Assembly: GCA_030637205.1 (NCBI GenBank) | Contig: DAOVVL010000140.1 | Span: 1 to 6,063 of the forward strand | Length of the DNA: 6,063 nt | Direction of reading: 5' to 3' | DNA from: Thalassospiraceae bacterium | GTDB taxonomy: Bacteria; Pseudomonadota; Alphaproteobacteria; Rhodospirillales; Magnetovibrionaceae | Shown: in pieces, positions 4,558-6,063 of the stretch | How the letters are laid out: the number at the start of each line of letters is the position of its first letter | Numbering within the stretch: position 1 is the first letter of the stretch | Position numbers and translations under genes: made by a program | Notes under the pieces: generated by a model | Told to the model about the DNA's origin: nothing | Database searches by the model: none | The model's input: only the letters and a program-made list of their open reading frames with translations

Positions 4558-5897
4558 CACGCGCGTTCGATGGTTTGCGAAAGATCGTTAACCACCTGTT
4601 TGACCAGCCCGGCATCGCTGCCTTCGGCCATGACGCGGATCAGCGGCTCGGTTCCCGATTTTCTGATCAGCAAGCGACCGCTGCCTTCAAGTTGCTTTTC
4701 AGCAGCCTTAATGGCGTCTTGAACGCCGTCTTGATCCAGCGGCGAAGCGCCGTCAAAGCGCACGTTTTGCAGAAGTTGCGGCAGAGGGTCGAACAGCCGG
4801 CACACTTCACTGGCAGTCCGGCCATCTTCCGAGAGGACCGCCAACACCTGCAACGCTGCGATCAAGCCGTCGCCGGTGGTCGAAATATCACCCAGCACGA
4901 TATGGCCCGACTGCTCGCCGCCAATGTTGCAGTCCATCTTGCGCATGGCTTCGACCACGTAACGATCACCGACTGCGGTGCGGTGCATAAAGATGTCGAT
5001 ACTTTTCAGGTAATTCTCTAACCCCAGATTGGACATCACGGTTGAGATCAAGGTGTTGTTTTTCAGTGTGCCTTTGTCTTTCATCGACTTGGCAACCAAG
5101 GCCATCAGTTGATCGCCATCGACCAGCTCGCCTTTTTCATCACACACAATCACGCGGTCCGCGTCACCATCCAGCGCAATTCCCAAATGGGAACCGGTGG
5201 CGACGACCTCGGCGCACATGCGCTCGGGCTGCGTGGAACCGCAATCCTTGTTGATGTTAAAACCATCGGGGTCAACGCCAATGGCAATGACTTCCGCGCC
5301 CAGTTCCCACAACACTTCGGGTGCAACTTTATAGGCAGCCCCGTGCGCGCAATCGACAACCACCTTTAGACCATCAAGCGTGTTGCCCTTGGGGAACGAC
5401 TGTTTGACAAATTCGGTGTAGCGCCCCTGTGCATCATCGAGACGATAGGTGCGCCCCAGATCAGGAGACTTGGCAAGGTCGGCTGCCATATTGCTGAAAC
5501 TGCGCGCCTCGATTTCGGCCTCGACCTCGTCGGAAAGTTTAAAGCCATCGGGGCCAAAGATTTTAATGCCGTTGTCTTCGTACGAGTTATGCGACGCCGA
5601 GATCATCACGCCCAAATCGGCACGCAACGAACGCGTCAGCATGGCAATGGCGGGGGTCGGCATGGGGCCCACCAAAATGACATCCAGCCCACACGAAACA
5701 AACCCGGCCGTTAGCGCCGGTTCGATCATGTAACCCGACAGGCGCGTATCCTTGCCGATCACGACGCGGTGGCGATGTTCGCCGCGGGTAAAGTGAAGGG
5801 CAGCCGCCTGGCCCACCAGCATTGCCGTCATGGCGGTCATGGGGTGCTGGTTGGCGGTGCCGCGAATACCGTCGGTGCCAAATAGTTTGGTGCTCAT
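4554..5897 (-). CDS. glmM: Phosphoglucosamine mutase
   Basis: Interconverts glucosamine-6-phosphate and glucosamine-1-phosphate, a required step to UDP-GlcNAc for peptidoglycan and LPS, in the cytoplasm. The 447 residues have the four-domain alpha-D-phosphohexomutase layout: N-terminal LFGTDGIRG (5-13), the phosphoserine loop ISASHNSYEDNGIK with Ser102 (99-112), the magnesium loop LDGDADR (242-248; Asp243, Asp245, Asp247), the sugar-binding GGEQSGH (326-332) and the C-terminal phosphate-binding loop RKSGTEPLIRV (412-422). The family's full length and all key residues are present. The ATG at 5897 gives the standard MSTKLFGTDGIRG opening. Its Shine-Dalgarno is poor (AGG 12 nt upstream). It follows folP by 114 bp and precedes thiD by 30 bp; folP-glmM linkage is common in proteobacteria. 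The enzyme needs Ser102 phosphorylated to be active. Confidence 0.97.
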   Translation of the reverse strand: MSTKLFGTDGIRGTANQHPMTAMTAMLVGQAAALHFTRGEHRHRVVIGKDTRLSGYMIEPALTAGFVSCGLDVILVGPMPTPAIAMLTRSLRADLGVMISASHNSYEDNGIKIFGPDGFKLSDEVEAEIEARSFSNMAADLAKSPDLGRTYRLDDAQGRYTEFVKQSFPKGNTLDGLKVVVDCAHGAAYKVAPEVLWELGAEVIAIGVDPDGFNINKDCGSTQPERMCAEVVATGSHLGIALDGDADRVIVCDEKGELVDGDQLMALVAKSMKDKGTLKNNTLISTVMSNLGLENYLKSIDIFMHRTAVGDRYVVEAMRKMDCNIGGEQSGHIVLGDISTTGDGLIAALQVLAVLSEDGRTASEVCRLFDPLPQLLQNVRFDGASPLDQDGVQDAIKAAEKQLEGSGRLLIRKSGTEPLIRVMAEGSDAGLVKQVVNDLSQTIERAC

Positions 5898-5903
5898 GGT
5901 TCA

Positions 5904-5932
5904 ATTTTACCTGTTGGCTAACCTGTTGGAAA
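5904..5932 (-). promoter_or_regulatory. Candidate glmM-proximal promoter
   Basis: On the minus strand, TTTCCA (5932-5927, 4/6 to TTGACA), a 17-bp spacer and TAAAAT (5909-5904, 5/6 to TATAAT). Initiation would fall at or one or two bases before the glmM ATG at 5897, giving a nearly leaderless glmM transcript in addition to read-through from folP. The weak Shine-Dalgarno of glmM is compatible with this. No experimental support can be drawn from the sequence. Confidence 0.35.
5909..5929. repeat. Tandem 9-bp direct repeat in the glmM leader
   Basis: ACCTGTTGG occurs at 5909-5917 and 5921-5929, a period of 12 bp. On the transcribed strand each copy reads CCAACAGGT and so carries a short AGG Shine-Dalgarno core; the proximal copy is the only candidate ribosome site for glmM. 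The pair occupies the spacer of the candidate promoter. It could be a regulator site or a simple duplication. Confidence 0.45.
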
Positions 5933-6011
5933 AATTCTCAGACCCCAGTTTTAAACGATAAACGCTTAAGCGCGCGTAAAATTTTGTTTCGGTTTTTTTC
6001 ACTTCGGCAGG

Positions 6012-6063
6012 CTAGCCGCCTTTTTTGATGGCCTCCCACACCGCCAGCGCCTGTGCGGTCTCA
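6012..6063 (-). CDS. folP: C-terminus of dihydropteroate synthase (partial)
   Basis: Only the last 16 codons and the TAG stop (6014-6012) are present; the gene continues beyond the right edge. The visible tail, ETAQALAVWEAIKKGG, resembles the closing helix of FolP, where 'HDVAET...AL.VW.AI' is usual in alphaproteobacteria. FolP condenses p-aminobenzoate with dihydropterin pyrophosphate in folate synthesis and is the sulfonamide target. Location immediately before glmM on the same strand, a widespread gene order, is the stronger half of the argument. The identification rests on a short tail plus context. Confidence 0.68.
   Translation of the reverse strand, partial: ETAQALAVWEAIKKGG

Larger units (their letters stand above)
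5898..6011 (-). other. folP-glmM intergenic region
   Basis: These 114 bp hold no gene. On the transcribed strand there are A-tracts but no stem followed by a T-tract, so no terminator separates folP from glmM and read-through is expected. A 10-bp perfect palindrome, CGCTTAAGCG, sits at 5963-5972, and the tandem repeat and candidate promoter described separately lie in the glmM-proximal third. The region is more AT-rich than the flanking genes. Confidence 0.6.

Noticed and set aside
5975..6011. Runs of T (plus strand) near 5991-5999 as a rightward terminator.
   Set aside because: No stem ends directly before the T-run, and no plus-strand gene ends there; on the transcribed minus strand it is an A-run.

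Overview
The window is a stretch of bacterial chromosome of moderately high GC. It most likely comes from an alphaproteobacterium, with Rhodospirillales-like lineages my best guess. The evidence is the end of a folP gene followed by glmM and thiD, a DUF1127 small protein with the usual C-terminal KPFW motif, and a MocR regulator of alphaproteobacterial type. The organism assignment is inference. I see no insertion sequence, phage gene, CRISPR array, rRNA or tRNA. Coding density is high and no gene-free stretch exceeds about 115 bp.

Layout, left to right. (1) A minus-strand group at 1-1836: a PLP-dependent serine/threonine dehydratase, then an AlaX-type alanyl-tRNA editing hydrolase, then the first 32 codons of a probable GNAT acetyltransferase. 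Gaps are 22 and 18 bp, so this looks like one operon. (2) A minus-strand DUF1127 small protein (1921-2184) that ends in a clear intrinsic terminator at 1851-1891. That terminator sits only 14 bp before the dehydratase start codon. (3) A 76-bp divergent control region (2185-2260) with a good sigma-70-type promoter for the rightward gene and repeated ATACCA/ATACAA-like motifs. (4) A plus-strand MocR regulator (2261-3697), which is a GntR winged helix fused to a fold-type-I aminotransferase-like domain. (5) After a 16-bp convergent gap, minus-strand thiD (3714-4523, GTG start), glmM (4554-5897) and the 3' end of folP (6012-6063, cut by the window edge).

How the genes work together. folP, glmM and thiD are housekeeping genes for folate, UDP-GlcNAc (cell wall and LPS) and thiamine, probably cotranscribed leftward. 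The dehydratase and AlaX form a plausible functional pair: one removes free serine/threonine, the other hydrolyses the Ser-tRNA(Ala) that arises when serine is mischarged. The MocR probably controls its own promoter and perhaps the divergent DUF1127 gene. Its effector and any further targets cannot be read from the sequence.

The genes themselves are conventional. The less ordinary content is at the junctions: a probably leaderless MocR mRNA with an operator-like motif on its start site, a palindrome inside the DUF1127 coding start, a terminator pressed against the next gene with a possible promoter inside it, and a hairpin across the glmM stop and thiD Shine-Dalgarno. I did not find a convincing new multi-gene system.
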